A DNA stretch of 7,119 bases from Chloroflexi bacterium UBA2235 (GTDB lineage Bacteria > Chloroflexota > UBA11872 > UBA12225): positions 25,579 to 32,697 of the forward strand of contig DDYL01000133.1 of the NCBI GenBank assembly GCA_002347925.1, written 5' to 3'. The translations under genes were made by a program, and so were the position numbers. Below the pieces are notes generated by a model. That model saw nothing but the letters and a program-made list of their open reading frames with translations, ran no database searches and was not told the DNA's origin. Shown piece after piece: positions 5,781-7,119 of the stretch (the stretch's first letter is position 1; the number at the start of each line of letters is the position of its first letter).

Positions 5781-5786
5781 TCCCCC
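5781..5786 (-). promoter_or_regulatory. oppC ribosome binding site, G-rich
   Basis: The minus strand reads GGGGGA 5 bases before the oppC ATG. The G-run makes it unusual among the genes here, and it can pair with the C-loops of the candidate small RNA at 459-605. GGGGGAUUGC in the mRNA (5777-5786) matches GCGAUCCCCC (479-488) with nine standard pairs and one G-U pair. Confidence 0.65.
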
Positions 5787-5824
5787 GTTGTTTCCAGTTT
5801 CAGTCGGATGCACCACGGCAAACC

Positions 5825-6808
5825 TCACTCGAGACGGACCCGGGGGTCGAGCCAGGCAAGCGCGAGATCGGCGAGGAGATTGCCGACCACCAGCAGGATC
5901 GACAGGAACAACAAAAACGTGATCGCAAGGTACATGTCCTTGTTGATCAGCGCCTGCACGTAGAGTGGGCCGGTCGTTGGCAGGTTCAGGACGATTGACA
6001 CGATGACCTCACCCGAGATCAGTGCCGGAAGCGTCGCACCAAGCGCCATGACAAGCGGGTGAAGGGCATTGCGGACCGCATGCTTCCATACCACGACCCG
6101 CTCACCGAGACCCTTGGACCGGGCGGTCTGCACGTACTGTGCACCCATCACGTCAAGCAAGTTAGCCCGCATGACACGGGTGAGCCAGGCTGTACTGTGG
6201 GTCCCGATCACCACGACGGGAAGCCAAAGATGCGACAGGAGATCGAGGAGCTTCCCGACCCCCCACGGCGCGTCACGGTACGCCTTCGAGTACAGGACCC
6301 CGACTTCAACTCCGAAGTACCAACTGGCGATGAACATGAGGACGATTGCAAGAAGGAACTCGGGGATTGCCACCCCGAGGAATTGCATCACGGTGATGAG
6401 GTAATCGGGTAACGAGTTCCGGTGAGTGGCGGAGTAGACCCCAACGGGTATCGCGACCAGCCACGCGAAGAGAAGGGCGGCCGTCGACATCCCGATGGAG
6501 AACCAGATCCGACTTCCGATCAGCGAACTGACGGGCTGGTCGAGATAGAAGGACTGGCCAAAATCCCCGTACACGGCGCGGGATATCCACTTCCAGTACT
6601 TCGTATAGATCGGATCATTGATCCCGTACCGTTCCTCGAGGGATTTCACCACATCGCTGGTGACATTCAGCCCCCGCGAACGGAATTGTTGGAGCTTGGC
6701 ATCAAGTGCGGATCCCGGCGGCAATTCGATCAACACGAAACTGATCATCGAAATGAACACGACCGTGACGACCATGAACAGCAACCGACGTATGAGGAAC
6801 GTGATCAT
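5825..6808 (-). CDS. oppB: Peptide ABC transporter permease OppB/DppB
   Basis: This is the first channel subunit, 327 residues, the usual length for the family. The N-terminus MITFLIRRLLFMVVTVV leads into the first span (about 8-28), followed by ELPPGSALD (28-36), where typical OppB has PGDP. YGINDPIYTKYWKWI (61-75) and YGDFGQSF (80-87) are family signatures. Further spans lie at about 102-125, 137-166, 193-212, 250-275 and 295-319. The EAA-type loop that contacts the ATPases is at 225-251 (YVQTARSKGLG to RNALHP). The end, DPRVRLE, is the common DPR closing motif. The ATG at 6808 has only a weak AGG 8 bases upstream. It is 227 bases from the preceding solute-binding protein gene, the widest gap in the operon, with a terminator-like hairpin between. 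Confidence 0.95.
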   Translation of the reverse strand: MITFLIRRLLFMVVTVVFISMISFVLIELPPGSALDAKLQQFRSRGLNVTSDVVKSLEERYGINDPIYTKYWKWISRAVYGDFGQSFYLDQPVSSLIGSRIWFSIGMSTAALLFAWLVAIPVGVYSATHRNSLPDYLITVMQFLGVAIPEFLLAIVLMFIASWYFGVEVGVLYSKAYRDAPWGVGKLLDLLSHLWLPVVVIGTHSTAWLTRVMRANLLDVMGAQYVQTARSKGLGERVVVWKHAVRNALHPLVMALGATLPALISGEVIVSIVLNLPTTGPLYVQALINKDMYLAITFLLFLSILLVVGNLLADLALAWLDPRVRLE

Positions 6809-6855
6809 GTGGGTGACCTATCCGCAATAGTGGCGAGGTGAAGCGACCGGCTTAG

Positions 6856-6884
6856 CCTATAACGGCAAGGTCGTTACGACCGAA
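6856..6884 (-). promoter_or_regulatory. Weak candidate promoter before oppB with palindrome in the spacer
   Basis: On the minus strand TTCGGT (6884-6879) and TATAGG (6861-6856) are 17 bases apart, placing a start about 40 bases before the oppB ATG. The -35 matches only 2 of 6 consensus positions and the -10 matches 4. A palindrome GGTCG-TTA-CGACC (6869-6881) lies in the spacer and overlaps the -35 by three bases, where a repressor could act. An internal promoter would make sense after the hairpin at 6964-6995, but the evidence is thin. Confidence 0.25.
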
Positions 6885-6955
6885 TAACCCTCATAGTCTA
6901 GCCTTGACGCGATCATGCATGACGGAAATCGCCCATCCCGGAAAGCGGTACGGGT

Positions 6956-6995
6956 ATCAAACAACGGCACCGATGGGTGGTACCACCGGTGCCGT
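6956..6995 (-). terminator. Terminator or attenuator hairpin between the binding-protein gene and oppB
   Basis: ACGGCACCG (6964-6972) and CGGTGCCGT (6987-6995) form a perfect 9-bp stem. GTG/CAC around GTAC extends it above a 4-base bulge. On the minus strand it is followed by TGTTTGAT, a short T-rich tail. It begins 41 bases after the stop of the solute-binding protein gene. Such hairpins commonly let the binding protein be made in excess over the membrane subunits, by partial termination or by protecting the upstream mRNA end. Confidence 0.6.
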
Positions 6996-7035
6996 CGCAT
7001 GAGCTGTCAGGTTAGGAACGATCTGGCATGCAGGA

Positions 7036-7119
7036 TCAATGCGCTGCCGGGTTGTCCCAGTAGTAGGTCTCCGGATCGTAAACCGCCGGGGTCGGGTGGA
7101 TCCACGGGTTCACGAGGCC
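7036..7119 (-). CDS. C-terminal end of a probable solute-binding protein (family 5), cut by the window edge
   Basis: The frame is open from the right edge to the TGA at 7036-7038, giving 27 residues that include NPWIHPTPAVYDPETYYWD. The Pro- and aromatic-rich end with a W/Y-rich finish resembles the C-termini of family 5 peptide-binding proteins. Its position directly upstream of oppB on the same strand is where oppA/dppA normally lies. In the working transporter this protein would catch the peptide-like ligand outside the membrane and deliver it to OppB/OppC. Too little is visible to say more about the ligand or any lipoprotein anchor. Confidence 0.7.
   Translation of the reverse strand, partial: GLVNPWIHPTPAVYDPETYYWDNPAAH

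Noticed and set aside
6901..6930. Plus-strand TTGACG near 6904 as a rightward promoter
   Set aside because: No acceptable -10 lies 16-18 bases downstream and no plus-strand gene follows.
1..7119. CRISPR array, tRNA, rRNA, insertion sequence or transposase
   Set aside because: No regularly spaced repeats, no tRNA-like cloverleaf or T-loop consensus, and no transposase-like frame or terminal inverted repeats were seen.

Overview
The window is GC-rich (about 60% by eye). It carries the distal part of a peptide/nickel-type (Opp/Dpp) ABC transporter operon on the minus strand, followed, past the operon's 3' end, by about 640 bases with no convincing protein gene. The long OppC with a large outward domain, and the two accessory genes behind oppF, remind me of Chloroflexota (Thermomicrobiales-like) genomes. 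That placement is an inference from memory; Actinobacteriota or another GC-rich phylum is possible.

Minus strand, right to left: the last 27 codons of a probable family 5 solute-binding protein (7036-7119); a 227-base gap holding a hairpin that looks like a terminator or attenuator and a weak candidate promoter; oppB (5825-6808) and oppC (4558-5775), the two permeases; oppD (3364-4497) and oppF (2189-3298), the two ATPases; a polysaccharide-deacetylase-like gene (1320-2192) whose ATG overlaps the oppF stop by 4 bases; and a small soluble protein of unknown function (639-1247), possibly with a PsbP/Mog1-like fold. Gaps after oppB are -4 to 72 bases and no strong terminator interrupts them, so oppB to the last gene probably form one transcript. 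The binding protein captures a peptide-like ligand, OppB/OppC form the channel and OppD/OppF power it. The roles of the last two genes are unknown.

Plus strand, 1-638: two tandem units without protein genes can be read. Each has a sigma70-type promoter and a strong intrinsic terminator about 150 bases after the predicted start. Unit 1 has a -35 TTGACA at 116, a -10 TATGAA at 140 and a terminator at 269-304. Unit 2 has a -35 TTGCCG at 424, a -10 TATAAA at 447 and a terminator at 566-604. Unit 2 is the most striking part of the window. Its predicted transcript folds into four successive hairpins, and every loop shows a run of C (CCCC or CCCCC). Its predicted start lies inside a perfect CRP-type palindrome, TGTGA-N6-TCACA. 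C-rich loops are typical of bacterial small RNAs that pair with G-rich ribosome binding sites. The oppC ribosome binding site (GGGGGA) can form 10 continuous pairs with the first of these hairpins. This is a hypothesis from sequence alone; expression, conservation and targets are untested.
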